From Hyphomicrobiales bacterium (GTDB taxonomy: Bacteria; Pseudomonadota; Alphaproteobacteria; Rhizobiales; Beijerinckiaceae), in assembly GCA_947447895.1 (NCBI GenBank), contig CANFLM010000019.1:1-38898 (forward strand): DNA of 38,898 nucleotides, read 5' to 3'. The translations under genes and the position numbers were made by a program. A model generated the notes under the pieces. That model did not search any database, was not told the origin of the DNA, and saw nothing but the letters and a program-made list of their open reading frames with translations. Below, in pieces: positions 1 to 8,699 of this stretch (positions are counted from its first letter, which is position 1; every line of letters starts with the position of its first letter).

Positions 1-1
1 C

Positions 2-280
2 GAGCCGCGCTGGATGGATGCGGTGATGACGCTGAAAGACCTGCCGAACGTGCTCGACATCCGCACCATCGGTCTGGTGGCGGCCATCGATCTGGCCTCG
101 ATCCCCGATGCCTTCGGCAAGCGCGCCTTCAACGCCATGGACAAGGCCTTCCAGGAACACGGCATGATGATCCGCTCGACCGGCGACACGCTGGCCGTCA
201 CACCGCCGCTGATCATCTCGGATGCGCAAATCGACGAATTGATCGACAAATTGCGCAAAACCATCCTCAGCGTCGCGTAA
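2..280 (+). CDS. Omega-amino acid:pyruvate aminotransferase, C-terminal fragment
   Basis: This is the last 92 codons of a class III, PLP-dependent aminotransferase whose 5' part lies outside the window; the frame is open from base 2. The segment [18 protein letters not shown], the following [10 protein letters not shown], and the end [14 protein letters not shown] are typical of the small C-terminal domain of beta-alanine:pyruvate (omega-amino acid) transaminases. Those enzymes move the amino group of beta-alanine or other omega-amino acids to pyruvate, giving malonate semialdehyde and alanine. The PLP lysine is not in the fragment, so substrate assignment rests on the C-terminal pattern only. 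A strong hairpin terminator follows 22 bases after the stop. The methylmalonate-semialdehyde dehydrogenase gene 26 kb downstream could act on the same type of product, but that link is inference. Confidence 0.8.
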   Translation, partial: EPRWMDAVMTLKDLPNVLDIRTIGLVAAIDLASIPDAFGKRAFNAMDKAFQEHGMMIRSTGDTLAVTPPLIISDAQIDELIDKLRKTILSVA

Positions 281-302
281 AGCGCAAGAGATCACACAGT
301 GC

Positions 303-338
303 AAAGGGTGGCTGGCATTATGTCACGCCACCCTTTTT
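303..338 (+). terminator. Intrinsic terminator after the aminotransferase gene
   Basis: A 10-bp perfect stem (AAAGGGTGGC at 303-312 pairing with GCCACCCTTT at 327-336) has a 14-base loop and runs directly into a T-tract. It follows the aminotransferase stop by about 20 bases and separates that gene from hisS. Confidence 0.85.
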
Positions 339-419
339 GATCGGCACGGGGAAGGCGGACGACTTGCCGCACGCCCCCGCCTGCGCTACCACCCGTGTCA
401 CACCTACAGGATCAAGCGC

Positions 420-1943
420 ATGACCACCGACACACAGAACGACAAGCCGAAATCCCTGCCCGATGCCAAATTGCCGCGTGGCTTTGCCGATCGTGATGCG
501 CTGGATGTGGCGGCGACCGAACGGATGCTCGCCAAAATCCGCGAGACCTATGTGCTCTACGGTTTCGACGTGCTGGAAACGCCCTTCATCGAATTCACCG
601 AAGCGCTGGGCAAATTCCTGCCCGATCTCGACCGTCCTAATGAAGGGGTGTTCTCCTTCAAGGATGACGACGACCAATGGCTGTCGCTGCGCTATGACCT
701 GACAGCGCCGCTGGCCCGCCATGTGGCCGAGAATTTCGACAAATTGCCAAAGCCTTTCCGCTCGATGCGCTCGGGTTGGGTGTTCCGCAATGAAAAGCCG
801 GGTCCGGGGCGCTTCCGCCAATTCATGCAATGCGATGCCGATATTGTCGGTGCGGGCTCGGTGGCTGCCGATGCCGAGATGGCGATGCTGATGGCTGACA
901 CGCTGGAAGCCGTCGGCATTGCGCGCGGCGATTACCAGATCAAGGTCAACAACCGCAAAGTACTCGACGGCGTGATGGAAGCGATCGGCCTCGCCGGGGA
1001 TGACAATGCCGGACGCCGGTTGACCGTGTTGCGGGCGATTGACAAGCTCGACAAATTCCCCGCCGATGAAATCCGCAAATTGCTCGGCCCGGGCCGCAAG
1101 GACGAAAGCGGCGACTTCACCAAAGGCGCGGGACTGGATGCGGATGCCATCGAACGCGTGATCCAGTTCACCGGCTGGGGTGATCAGGGTGCGGGCGCAC
1201 AAAGCCCGCTCGGCAATCTCGGGTTGACGCTCGCCAATTTCAGAGCGGCAGTGGCGGGTTCCGAGCGCGGCGAACAGGGCTGTCAGGAACTGGAGACAAT
1301 GGCCGCGTTGTTCGAGGCGGCAGGCTATGACACCTCGCGCATCGTCATCGACCCTTCGGTGGTGCGCGGGCTGGAATATTACACCGGTCCGGTCTTCGAG
1401 GCCGAATTGACCTTTGCGGTCAAAGGCGATGATGGCCGTCCGGTGCGGTTCGGCTCGGTGGCGGGCGGTGGCCGCTATGACGGGCTGGTCTCGCGCTTTC
1501 GGGGTGAACCCGTGCCTGCCACCGGCTTTTCCATCGGCGTCTCGCGCCTGCTGGCCGCTTTGCGTCTGCTGGGCAAGATCGACGATCAGGCCGCAACGGC
1601 CCCCGTGGTGGTGCTGGTGATGGATCGCGACCAGATTGCCCATTACCAGAAACTGGTCGCCATGCTGCGTCAGGACGGCTTGCGGGCCGAGTTGTATCTG
1701 GGCGATTCCGGCATGAAAGCGCAGATGAAATATGCCGACCGGCGTGGCGCGCGCTGCGTGGTCATCCAGGGGTCGGATGAGCGCGAGCGCGGCGAGGTGC
1801 TGATCAAGGATCTGGTGCTCGGCGCCACGCTGTCGTCGGCCCCCGACCGCGACGCCTATCTGAAGGCGCAAGCCGAAGCGCAATTCGCGGTGACCGAAAC
1901 TGCGATGCTGGACGGCGTGCGCAAGGTTCTGGCGCGCGGCTGA
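420..1943 (+). CDS. hisS: Histidyl-tRNA synthetase
   Basis: A cytoplasmic class II aminoacyl-tRNA synthetase that charges tRNA-His with histidine. At 507 residues it has the usual length of alphaproteobacterial HisS. Motif 2 is visible at about residues 115-140 ([19 protein letters not shown], then [11 protein letters not shown]). The histidine-specific signatures are [12 protein letters not shown] near residue 315 and the glycine-rich GGGRYDG near residue 348. The C-terminal 100 residues form the anticodon-binding domain ([12 protein letters not shown], then [14 protein letters not shown]). The ATG is preceded by AGGA eight bases upstream. hisZ, its catalytically dead paralogue, lies 5.6 kb away on the opposite strand, although the two are usually adjacent in rhizobial genomes. 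Confidence 0.97.
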   Translation: MTTDTQNDKPKSLPDAKLPRGFADRDALDVAATERMLAKIRETYVLYGFDVLETPFIEFTEALGKFLPDLDRPNEGVFSFKDDDDQWLSLRYDLTAPLARHVAENFDKLPKPFRSMRSGWVFRNEKPGPGRFRQFMQCDADIVGAGSVAADAEMAMLMADTLEAVGIARGDYQIKVNNRKVLDGVMEAIGLAGDDNAGRRLTVLRAIDKLDKFPADEIRKLLGPGRKDESGDFTKGAGLDADAIERVIQFTGWGDQGAGAQSPLGNLGLTLANFRAAVAGSERGEQGCQELETMAALFEAAGYDTSRIVIDPSVVRGLEYYTGPVFEAELTFAVKGDDGRPVRFGSVAGGGRYDGLVSRFRGEPVPATGFSIGVSRLLAALRLLGKIDDQAATAPVVVLVMDRDQIAHYQKLVAMLRQDGLRAELYLGDSGMKAQMKYADRRGARCVVIQGSDERERGEVLIKDLVLGATLSSAPDRDAYLKAQAEAQFAVTETAMLDGVRKVLARG

Positions 1944-1947
1944 ATAC

Positions 1948-1975
1948 AAAAAAATGGCAGGGAATTCCCTGCCAT
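1948..1975 (-). terminator. Palindromic terminator between hisS and the old yellow enzyme gene
   Basis: Positions 1954-1975 are a perfect 22-bp palindrome (half-sites ATGGCAGGG and CCCTGCCAT around AATT). Read on the minus strand, the hairpin is followed by seven T residues, giving a classical terminator for the minus-strand gene ending at 2023. On the plus strand there is no U-tract, but the hairpin may still act at the end of hisS. Confidence 0.8.
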
Positions 1976-2022
1976 TCTCCAGTGTCACTTTGTTTATCCG
2001 GCAGACAATTGCTGCTGTTGGA

Positions 2023-3138
2023 TCACACCACTTCACGCGCCAGTTTGGAACCGGGCCAGAGTTTGGCGCGGGCGCGGTCATATTGGGGCGGGCGCGGCAG
2101 ATCGACGCCGAGCACATCGGCGGCATGCCAGCCCCAACGGGGATTGTCGAGAATACCGCGACCCAGGGCGATCTGGTCGGCATCGCCGGCTTGCAAAATC
2201 TCTTCGGCCTGATGCGGTGTCACGATCATGCCGACAGCGCGGGTGACAATGCCGGTCTGCTTCTTGATTTCGCGGGCGAAGGGCACCTGATAGCCCGGAC
2301 CGACCGTAATGCGGGCTTTGGGATCAAGACCGCCCGAGGACACGCAGGCATAATCGACGCCCAAGGCCTTGAGCTTCCTGGTCAGATCAACCGCATCATC
2401 AATGGTCAGACCGCCTTCGACCCAATCGGAACCAACGATACGGGCCCCGACCGCGACATCTGCCGGAGCGGCAGCGCGGACAGCACGGGCCACTTCAAGC
2501 GCGAAATTCTGGCGGTTTTCGGCCGATCCACCCCATTTGTCGCTGCGCTGGTTCGTCAGAGGCGACAGGAACTGGTGGACCAGATAGCCGTGGGTCATGT
2601 GGATTTCGATGACGGTGATCCCGATACGAACGGCGCGTACGGTTGCATCGGCAAAGGCCTGGATGATGCGGGCAATCCCCTTGTCGTCAAGCACTGCGGG
2701 AATTGGCCAGCCATCATTGAAGGGGATGGGAGCGGATGACTCGGTCTGCCATGGATCATCGCCTTCGCGGCAGGCCGAACCATCTTCCCAGGGACGACGC
2801 GAGGAAGCCTTGCGACCGGCATGACCCAACTGGATGCCGAAGACGGTGCCCTGCAAAGCCACCGCTTTGGCCGAATGCAGCGTGCGGAACATTTCGCGCT
2901 CGTTGAGATCGTTATAGAGGCCGACACAACCATGGGTGATACGACCCGAACGCTCGACGCCGGTGGCCTCGATCATTACGAGACCGGAGCCCGACATCGC
3001 CATATTCATCCAGTGTTGCAGATGCCATTCATTGACGGTGCCGTCCGATGCCGAATACTGGCACATCGGGGCAACAGCAATACGGTTGGGCACGGTGACC
3101 GCGCCGATCTTGAGCGGAGAAAACAGAAGTGGAGACAT
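2023..3138 (-). CDS. NADH:flavin oxidoreductase, old yellow enzyme family (YqjM-type ene-reductase)
   Basis: An FMN-dependent TIM-barrel ene-reductase that reduces activated C=C bonds of enals, enones or quinones with NAD(P)H; the physiological substrate cannot be read from sequence. The start at 3138 gives a 371-residue protein beginning MSPLLFSPLKIG and places Cys26 and Tyr28 in APMCQYSA exactly as in the YqjM class. The substrate-anion pair appears as HMTHGYLVHQFLSP, followed by NQRSDKWGG. An in-frame upstream extension to 3222 lacks family character and is probably untranslated leader. The gene is transcribed alone: a palindromic terminator follows it, and a 360-base non-coding region lies upstream. 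Related proteins are often annotated as xenobiotic reductase or NADPH dehydrogenase NamA. Confidence 0.92.
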   Translation of the reverse strand: MSPLLFSPLKIGAVTVPNRIAVAPMCQYSASDGTVNEWHLQHWMNMAMSGSGLVMIEATGVERSGRITHGCVGLYNDLNEREMFRTLHSAKAVALQGTVFGIQLGHAGRKASSRRPWEDGSACREGDDPWQTESSAPIPFNDGWPIPAVLDDKGIARIIQAFADATVRAVRIGITVIEIHMTHGYLVHQFLSPLTNQRSDKWGGSAENRQNFALEVARAVRAAAPADVAVGARIVGSDWVEGGLTIDDAVDLTRKLKALGVDYACVSSGGLDPKARITVGPGYQVPFAREIKKQTGIVTRAVGMIVTPHQAEEILQAGDADQIALGRGILDNPRWGWHAADVLGVDLPRPPQYDRARAKLWPGSKLAREVV

Positions 3139-3500
3139 GCAAAACCCCATAGGAAACATTCGCACCGGATGGATACGAAGGACACAGACAATCATGCCTA
3201 CCCCTGCACCCGGACAGTGCAAGGGCCCAACATGATCTTGGCTGCAACCTTAAGACCAAAAACACCCTGCGCCAAGCGGGCCAGTGCATAGCTCACACGC
3301 AAGGCAGCCAATCATACACTCCGAATGGCGAGAGACGCCGCGCCGGAGATTTTAAGCACGAATTAGTGGGTTCGAAACATGAATTAGGCTTGCCCTTGCG
3401 GCTCGGGCGGGCCAGTTTCATGACAGTTTAATGATGATTCTCTGCCGTCCCTGCTTGCCGGTGTTCCGGGCATCCTGACCAACCAACCATCGAGGGTTTC
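3139..3500. promoter_or_regulatory. Divergent non-coding region with a leader hairpin and a spaced direct repeat
   Basis: No convincing gene is present in these 362 bases. Two structures stand out. CCCCTGCAC (3201-3209) pairs with GTGCAAGGG (3217-3225), with one G-U pair, and would form a 9-bp hairpin in the leader of the old yellow enzyme mRNA. The decamer CA(C/T)GAATTAG occurs at 3357-3366 and again at 3378-3387, exactly 21 bp apart, which is two helical turns. The first copy sits in a near-palindrome (CACGAATTAGTG). This looks like a pair of sites for a regulator of the flanking genes. I could not place a convincing -35/-10 pair. Confidence 0.4.
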
Positions 3501-3692
3501 ATGAGTGATACGCAACCACAGGTTCTTGTGATCAAACAGTTACTCGATGAAAGCAACGCTGCCTTTGAACAGCGGGTCCAACTCGCCCAGGACGATATGA
3601 CCCAAGCACCCGACAACGGCGCCGCGCCCCTGATCATCTACAGCGTCCCGCTGCCGCTTCCCGTCACAGAGCACACCACCACCTTTGCCTAA
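3501..3692 (+). CDS. Small hypothetical protein, 63 aa
   Basis: I do not recognise this protein. The ATG has a good ribosome-binding site (CGAGGG, spaced four bases from the start codon). The product is acidic in its first half (LLDESNAAFEQRVQLAQDD), then proline- and threonine-rich (SVPLPLPVTEHTTTFA). No membrane segment, signal peptide or cysteine is present. It lies on the same strand as, and 114 bases upstream of, the BacA/SbmA-like transporter gene, so co-transcription is possible. The opposite strand is also open here, which weakens the case. It may be a real small protein or part of the transporter leader. Confidence 0.4.
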   Translation: MSDTQPQVLVIKQLLDESNAAFEQRVQLAQDDMTQAPDNGAAPLIIYSVPLPLPVTEHTTTFA

Positions 3693-3806
3693 GCGGATCG
3701 ACCGGCCCTTGCCGCTTGTCTCCTTCTGGCCTGTCCGGCAGACTGTGGCGTTGACGCCAAACAGCCCCAGCAAGTGGCATGATGATCCAGACAAGAAAGA
3801 CAAGCC

Positions 3807-5951
3807 ATGCCGCATGATCTTGCCAGTCCCTCCCAGACAGCTCCGTCCCGCCCCAGCCTGTTGCTGAAACAACTGGCGGTGGTGGCGCTGGTCGGGGCGA
3901 TGCTGGCGGCCGGAGCCGCTTATAAACTGGCGGACAGAGGCCTGTGGGGGCTGGCTTTTGCCGGTGTGCTGGCCGCCATCGCCACCTGGCAGGCGGCACG
4001 GATTTCAAAATTCCTGCGGATATTCTCGGGCCTGTTTGCCGTCGAATATGCCTTGTTTACGACGATCATCGTGTTGGGCCGGCTTGAACTATGGCCCGGG
4101 GCTTTGGCATCAGCGATGCCGCCGCTCAGTCTGGCAGCCAGTGTCGCGGTCTTTGCCATTCTGATCTATGCGATCTCGTTCATTCCGGTCATCCGATCGG
4201 TCACCACGATTTCCGACCGTTATTTCGACCATGCCGGCACCACCCATGTCACTGTCTGGCCGTTCAGGCAGGCCCGTATCGACGAGCGCCTGCTGGCCAC
4301 GCTGATGATCATCTTCCTGATTGTTGTCAACCAGGCGCAGGTCGGCATTTCGGTGCGCCTGTCCTTCTTCAACCGCGACTGGTTCAACGCGATCCAGAAC
4401 AAGGATTCCGAGGCGTTCTGGTCATTGCTTTATACGGTGTTCCTGTTCTGGGCGGCGATCTATATTGCCAGCGCGATCATCGAATATCTGGTGCAGTCCA
4501 CCCTGATGATCCGCTGGCGGCGCTGGCTGACCGACCAGTATATTTCGTCGTGGTTGGGTGACGGGACCCATTACCGCATGGCCCTGATCGGACAGGATGC
4601 CGACAATCCCGACCAGCGTATTGCCGATGATGTCGGTTCTTTCATCAACCGGACCTATGATTTTTCGATCTCGATGCTGGCGCAACTGAGCTCGCTGGTG
4701 TCTTTCTCGATTATTTTGTGGCAGCTCTCCGACCAGTTCACGGTGCCGGGCACCGATATTGTCGTGCCCGGTTTCCTGTTCTGGGTTGCGCTGCTCTATG
4801 CCGCCTTCGGCACCTGGGTCACCCATGTGATCGGCAGAAAGCTGGTAAAGCTGGATTTCGACCAGCAACGCTATGAGGCCGATTTCCGCTTCTCTCTCGC
4901 CCGTTTGCGCGAATATACCGAACAGATTGCCCTGTTGAACGGCGAAAGAACGGAAAAATCCGCATTGATGCAGCGGTTTTCCGAAGTGATCCGCAACTTC
5001 TTTTCCATTGTCGCCCTGCGCAAGCGCATGATGATGTTCACGGCCAGCTACGGGCAAATCAGCCCGATCATCCCTTATGTGGTGGCCGCACCTTTCTATT
5101 TCGCCGGCAAGGTGCAATTGGGGGCAATGACCCAGACAGCCGGCGCCTTCGGACGGGTCGAGGGAGCGCTGAGCTATTTCATCAATGCCTATACCTCGCT
5201 GGCAGCCTATGTCGCGATCCTGCAACGTCTCACCACCTTTGACCGCTCGATTGATGAGGCCAAGCGGCTCGGTTACCAGCCGGAAACCATCATCCGCGAA
5301 CAGACTGGCGATCATGGCGCGCTGGAATTGCAGCATCTCGCCTTGACCCTGCCCAATGGCAAGCCCCTGCTCTCGGCCCACCATCTGTTCCATGCCGGCC
5401 AATCCGTCCTGATCAGCGGTCCTTCCGGTTCGGGCAAATCCACGCTGTTGCGTGCACTGGCAGGCCTCTGGCCCTATGGATCGGGCCGTTTGCGCACGCC
5501 CTCCACCCAGACCATGATGCTGGTCCCGCAACGCCCCTATCTGCCGATTGCCAGCTTGCGCATGGCCGTGTCCTATCCGGCAGGCGAACAGGCCTATTCA
5601 GCGGACGAGGTGGCCAAAGCACTCGAAGCGGTCGGCCTGACAGCGCTGGTTGCGGAGATGGACGAGGAGCATGTCTGGTCTCAACGTCTGTCGGGCGGGG
5701 AACAGCAACGCTTGGCACTGGCCCGCGCTTTGTTGGCCAAACCGGCCTGGCTGTTCCTCGACGAGGCGACCGCCTCGCTGGACGAAGCCGGCGAAGCCCG
5801 GCTTTACACGATGCTGAAGCAACAATTACCGGAAACGACGCTGATTTCCATCGGACACCGCTCGACCTTGCTGGCCTTCCACGATGTCAAACTGACACTG
5901 GAACCGACAGCCCAAACAGGCATGCGGCTGCAAGCGGCCAGCATCGCCTGA
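3807..5951 (+). CDS. BacA/SbmA-like ABC transporter, fused permease and ATPase
   Basis: An inner-membrane protein of 714 residues joining an SbmA/BacA-type transmembrane domain to a C-terminal nucleotide-binding domain, the arrangement seen in YddA and Rv1819c relatives. The N-terminal 150 residues hold extra hydrophobic segments. The core domain begins near FNRDWFNAIQNKDSEAFW and includes RWRRWLTDQYI, hallmarks of the family. The ATPase shows Walker A GPSGSGKST (about 538-546), signature LSGGEQQR (about 628-635) and Walker B LFLDEATASLDE. Relatives move peptides, cobalamin or very-long-chain lipids, and BacA itself matters for peptide tolerance in rhizobia; the substrate here is unknown. The start has an AAGAAAG ribosome-binding site. 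The gene converges with a META-domain gene, with only 24 bases between the two stops. Confidence 0.9.
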   Translation: MPHDLASPSQTAPSRPSLLLKQLAVVALVGAMLAAGAAYKLADRGLWGLAFAGVLAAIATWQAARISKFLRIFSGLFAVEYALFTTIIVLGRLELWPGALASAMPPLSLAASVAVFAILIYAISFIPVIRSVTTISDRYFDHAGTTHVTVWPFRQARIDERLLATLMIIFLIVVNQAQVGISVRLSFFNRDWFNAIQNKDSEAFWSLLYTVFLFWAAIYIASAIIEYLVQSTLMIRWRRWLTDQYISSWLGDGTHYRMALIGQDADNPDQRIADDVGSFINRTYDFSISMLAQLSSLVSFSIILWQLSDQFTVPGTDIVVPGFLFWVALLYAAFGTWVTHVIGRKLVKLDFDQQRYEADFRFSLARLREYTEQIALLNGERTEKSALMQRFSEVIRNFFSIVALRKRMMMFTASYGQISPIIPYVVAAPFYFAGKVQLGAMTQTAGAFGRVEGALSYFINAYTSLAAYVAILQRLTTFDRSIDEAKRLGYQPETIIREQTGDHGALELQHLALTLPNGKPLLSAHHLFHAGQSVLISGPSGSGKSTLLRALAGLWPYGSGRLRTPSTQTMMLVPQRPYLPIASLRMAVSYPAGEQAYSADEVAKALEAVGLTALVAEMDEEHVWSQRLSGGEQQRLALARALLAKPAWLFLDEATASLDEAGEARLYTMLKQQLPETTLISIGHRSTLLAFHDVKLTLEPTAQTGMRLQAASIA

Positions 5952-5975
5952 TCCGGCTGAATAGGAACCGAGGGA

Positions 5976-6419
5976 TCAGAAGGTCCGTTCGAACACCAAT
6001 TTGCCGTTCTGTCCGGCAATGACCAGCTTGCCCGCCTCGGCATCCCATTGCTGGGCCGTGCGAAGCGCCAGCAGGAAAGCCTTTTCGACATCCATGGTCG
6101 CTTTGGGGCAATCGCGCTGGGTCAAAGCGATCGGGCCGACGGCAAAGGCCTGTTGCTGGAGCGGATAGGCAGTGGCCGAATAGGTGTTGCAAGCCCCGAA
6201 ACCGCGCACCCGCAAGGTTTCGTCAAGCGTCAGGGTTGGGCGGTCGGCCCGCTCGCCGGGAAACGGCTTGTCATTGAGGCTCACCGCGATCCACTGGGCA
6301 TCGAAGGGAAATTTCTTGCGTGCCATAAAGGCCGGCTGCGCGACAACCGCGCCAGCCAGCACCGTGCCAAGCAGAAGTGTTCCTAAAGCGGCGGCTTTCA
6401 AAGTAGGGGTCAAGCGCAA
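5976..6419 (-). CDS. Exported META-domain (HslJ-like) protein
   Basis: A 147-residue protein with an N-terminal hydrophobic signal sequence (TLLLGTVLAGAVVA, probable cleavage near residue 27) and a META domain. The domain is recognisable from RVRGFGACNTYSATAY, then GPIALTQRDCP and LALRTAQQWD, ending GKLVFER. The two cysteines (GACN and RDCP) are in the places usual for the family. META/HslJ proteins are periplasmic or outer-membrane associated and linked to heat or antibiotic stress, but their molecular role is not settled. No ATG is available in frame near the signal peptide. The TTG at 6419 is preceded by AGGAG seven bases upstream, which strongly supports a TTG start. It lies downstream of neither his gene's terminator and is probably independent. 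Confidence 0.85.
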   Translation of the reverse strand: MRLTPTLKAAALGTLLLGTVLAGAVVAQPAFMARKKFPFDAQWIAVSLNDKPFPGERADRPTLTLDETLRVRGFGACNTYSATAYPLQQQAFAVGPIALTQRDCPKATMDVEKAFLLALRTAQQWDAEAGKLVIAGQNGKLVFERTF

Positions 6420-6512
6420 GGATCGTCTCCTGAAGTGGGCATCACATCTGCCGGCATGATAACGGCAAGCCGGACGGCCTGCAATCTTTCCGGTCCGGGC
6501 GTGTTCTCACAC

Positions 6513-7517
6513 TCATGCCCTGTCCGAGCCGGAGGACCCGATGCGGCCATATAATGTTTCGAGCAGGGCATTGGTGGGGCGGAACACATAATCGATCTGG
6601 CTGACGGCCACCCTTATCGCGCCCTGCGCCACCAGATATTCGCTGGCATCGAACAGGGCCCCCACCGGACATTGCACGATGAAATTGCTGGCATCTGTTG
6701 TGGCAACCAGACTGGCCGCAAAGCGGGATGACAATTCATCAACAACCGACGGAACCGGCGCAGACAGGGTGACGCGGATCTCGCGATGGCTGCGGGCCTC
6801 TTCCTCGGCACAGATCCGTGTCAGGATCGAAGCGGCAGCCGCACGCTGGTTGGCTCCCCAGGGAGCCGTCATGGAGGCCACCAGATTCGCCTCGGAGCGC
6901 AGCATCACACCGTCATCGATGATTTTCAGCGCATTGGCCGACAGGGTCGCCCCCGTTGTGGTGATATCGACGATCAGCTCGGCCGCACCGGAGGCAGGCG
7001 CCCCCTCGGTCGCGCCAAGGCTTTCGACAATACGGTAATCGGTAATGCCGTGGCGGGTAAAAAAGCGGCGGGTCAGATTGATATATTTGGTCGCAACCCG
7101 CATCTTGTGGCCGTGGCGCGCCCGAAAAGCCGCCGCCACATCCTCCAGATCGGCCATATTGCGGACATCGATCCAGGCCTGCGGCACCGCAACCACCACA
7201 TTGGCATGGCCGAAGCCGAGCGGGGTCAGCAATTCCAGCTTGGCGGCGGCATCGTCGATGCCTTCACGGATCAGATCCTCGCCGGTAATGCCCAGATGCG
7301 CCCCGCCTTGCGCCAATTCACGGGCAATTTCGGACGCCGAGAGATAGAGCACCTCGACATTGTCGAAACCGGCAATCGTGCCACGATAATCACGTTCACC
7401 GCGCGACTGCTTGAACACCAGACCGGCACGGGCGAAAAACGCATTGGCGTTTTCCTGCAGCCGACCCTTGGACGGGACAGCCAGAATGAGCGGGGCTTTA
7501 TCGGCCTGATTGGTCAT
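6513..7517 (-). CDS. hisG: ATP phosphoribosyltransferase, catalytic subunit
   Basis: Catalyses the first step of histidine synthesis, joining ATP and PRPP. The catalytic core is clear: ILAVPSKGRLQE at the start, HLGITGEDLI, then RVATKYINLTRRFF and the PRPP-binding loop ELIVDITTTGATL. At 334 residues it is about 100 longer than the short HisG form that normally pairs with HisZ. The extra C-terminal part (REIRVTLSAPVPSVVDEL to YVFRPTNALLETLYG) looks like an alpha/beta regulatory-type domain. hisZ lies 25 bases upstream on the same strand, so the two are co-transcribed. The ATG has a GAGAG ribosome-binding site. The product is feedback inhibited by histidine in characterised homologues. Confidence 0.95.
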   Translation of the reverse strand: MTNQADKAPLILAVPSKGRLQENANAFFARAGLVFKQSRGERDYRGTIAGFDNVEVLYLSASEIARELAQGGAHLGITGEDLIREGIDDAAAKLELLTPLGFGHANVVVAVPQAWIDVRNMADLEDVAAAFRARHGHKMRVATKYINLTRRFFTRHGITDYRIVESLGATEGAPASGAAELIVDITTTGATLSANALKIIDDGVMLRSEANLVASMTAPWGANQRAAAASILTRICAEEEARSHREIRVTLSAPVPSVVDELSSRFAASLVATTDASNFIVQCPVGALFDASEYLVAQGAIRVAVSQIDYVFRPTNALLETLYGRIGSSGSDRA

Positions 7518-7542
7518 TGCATCTCTCGCACTGTCAGCCGGA

Positions 7543-8673
7543 TCATGCCTGTGATCCGATCAAGCGGTCCATCCAGATCGAGCAGCCCACAGCAGGAACC
7601 GCCTGCGTTGCGCCCAAGGACTGCGCCAAGCGGTCATAGCGCCCGCCACCCACCAGCGAGCGGGAAGCGGGATGTGGGGATGCGCCGGTGCGGGACGCAC
7701 GCATTTCGAACACCATGCCGGTGTAATAATCCAGATCGCGCCCGAAAGCCGTGGCCACACGAATTTTGGAGACATCGACACCGCGCGCGGCCAAAAAGCC
7801 GGTGCGTTCGTCAAACACGTCGAGGGCCGCTGACAGATCGAGCCCCTGTGCGGCAGTCAGGCTGCGCAGCTGGTCCGACACCGCATCAGGCTCGCCGCTG
7901 ATCGCCAGATAGGCGGCCAGCACCTTCCGGGCATGGTCGGGCAGAACCTCGTCTGTCTGTCCGGCCTGGCGCAGGAAACGGTCGGCGATTTCGGCACTGG
8001 TGCGTCCGCCCACCGTCGAAATACGGGCGATTTTGAGCATATCCTCGACCAGATTGCGTGCGGTCACCGGATCAAGTCCGACAAGCGCCGCGCTGAGACC
8101 GGGATGGCTGGCATCAACCTGCCCCTGCCCGCCCAACACCTGGTCGAGCGTATCCACATTCAGACTGCCTAAGGCAAAGGCGCGCTTCAGGCGCCGCAAC
8201 AGGGCATCCGGCAAAGCCAGAGCATCCATCACGGCATTGAACAGGCCCATATCACCGAGATGGATATCGGGGTCATGCACACCGAACTCCTGCAACGCTT
8301 CCAGCGCCAGCGCAACCGTTTCGGCATCGGCGGCGGCAATGTCGGACCTGCCGAAGGATTCGATCCCGGCCTGCACGAATTCGCCGCTTTCACCCGATTG
8401 CATCCGGAACACCCGCCCGCAATAGGAATATTGCGCCAGACCGCCGGCATCCCCGCCTGCCAGATAGAGCCGCACCACCGGAATGGTAAATTCCGGGCGC
8501 AGGGCCATTTCGCGTCCCTCGCTGTCGGTGGTCACAAACATCCGGCGGCGGAAATTCTCGCCCGACTGGTCGAGAAAAATATCGGCCGGCTGCAGCACGG
8601 GCGGTTCAACCCGTGCATAGCCGAGCCGCGCAAAGCGGGCGACCAGATCTTCGGCGGAAAGGCGTGAATTCAC
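7543..8673 (-). CDS. hisZ: ATP phosphoribosyltransferase regulatory subunit
   Basis: A HisS paralogue that does not charge tRNA but binds HisG and is required for its activity and histidine feedback. Family marks are LVARFARLGYARVEPPVLQPAD region features, then RRRMFVTTDSEG, FGRDLDYYTGMVFE and VGGGRYDRLAQ. No ATG exists near the expected N-terminus. Possible starts are TTG at 8715 and GTG at 8676 or 8673. I prefer GTG 8673 because its sequence overlaps, as GTGA, the stop of a nine-codon ORF that has a strong ribosome-binding site, and because it gives 376 residues. The TTG start would give 390. hisG follows 25 bases downstream. Confidence 0.9.
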   Translation of the reverse strand: MNSRLSAEDLVARFARLGYARVEPPVLQPADIFLDQSGENFRRRMFVTTDSEGREMALRPEFTIPVVRLYLAGGDAGGLAQYSYCGRVFRMQSGESGEFVQAGIESFGRSDIAAADAETVALALEALQEFGVHDPDIHLGDMGLFNAVMDALALPDALLRRLKRAFALGSLNVDTLDQVLGGQGQVDASHPGLSAALVGLDPVTARNLVEDMLKIARISTVGGRTSAEIADRFLRQAGQTDEVLPDHARKVLAAYLAISGEPDAVSDQLRSLTAAQGLDLSAALDVFDERTGFLAARGVDVSKIRVATAFGRDLDYYTGMVFEMRASRTGASPHPASRSLVGGGRYDRLAQSLGATQAVPAVGCSIWMDRLIGSQA

Positions 8674-8699
8674 CACGATGGCAGTTCCCAAATCATCAT
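8670..8699 (-). other. Nine-codon upstream ORF overlapping the hisZ start
   Basis: On the minus strand, AAAGAGG is followed four bases later by ATGATG, opening a frame that encodes MMIWELPSW and stops at TGA (8672-8670). This stop overlaps the GTG at 8673 in the hisZ frame as GTGA, the geometry of translational coupling. The peptide has no histidine codons, so it is not a classic his-attenuation leader. It may simply deliver ribosomes to a weak GTG start. No experiment supports translation. Confidence 0.35.

Noticed and set aside
318..2183. A 621-codon open frame antisense to hisS
   Set aside because: It lies opposite a certain gene, contains no recognisable domain, has a low-complexity His/Arg/Gln-rich composition typical of antisense frames in high-GC DNA, and runs across two terminators.
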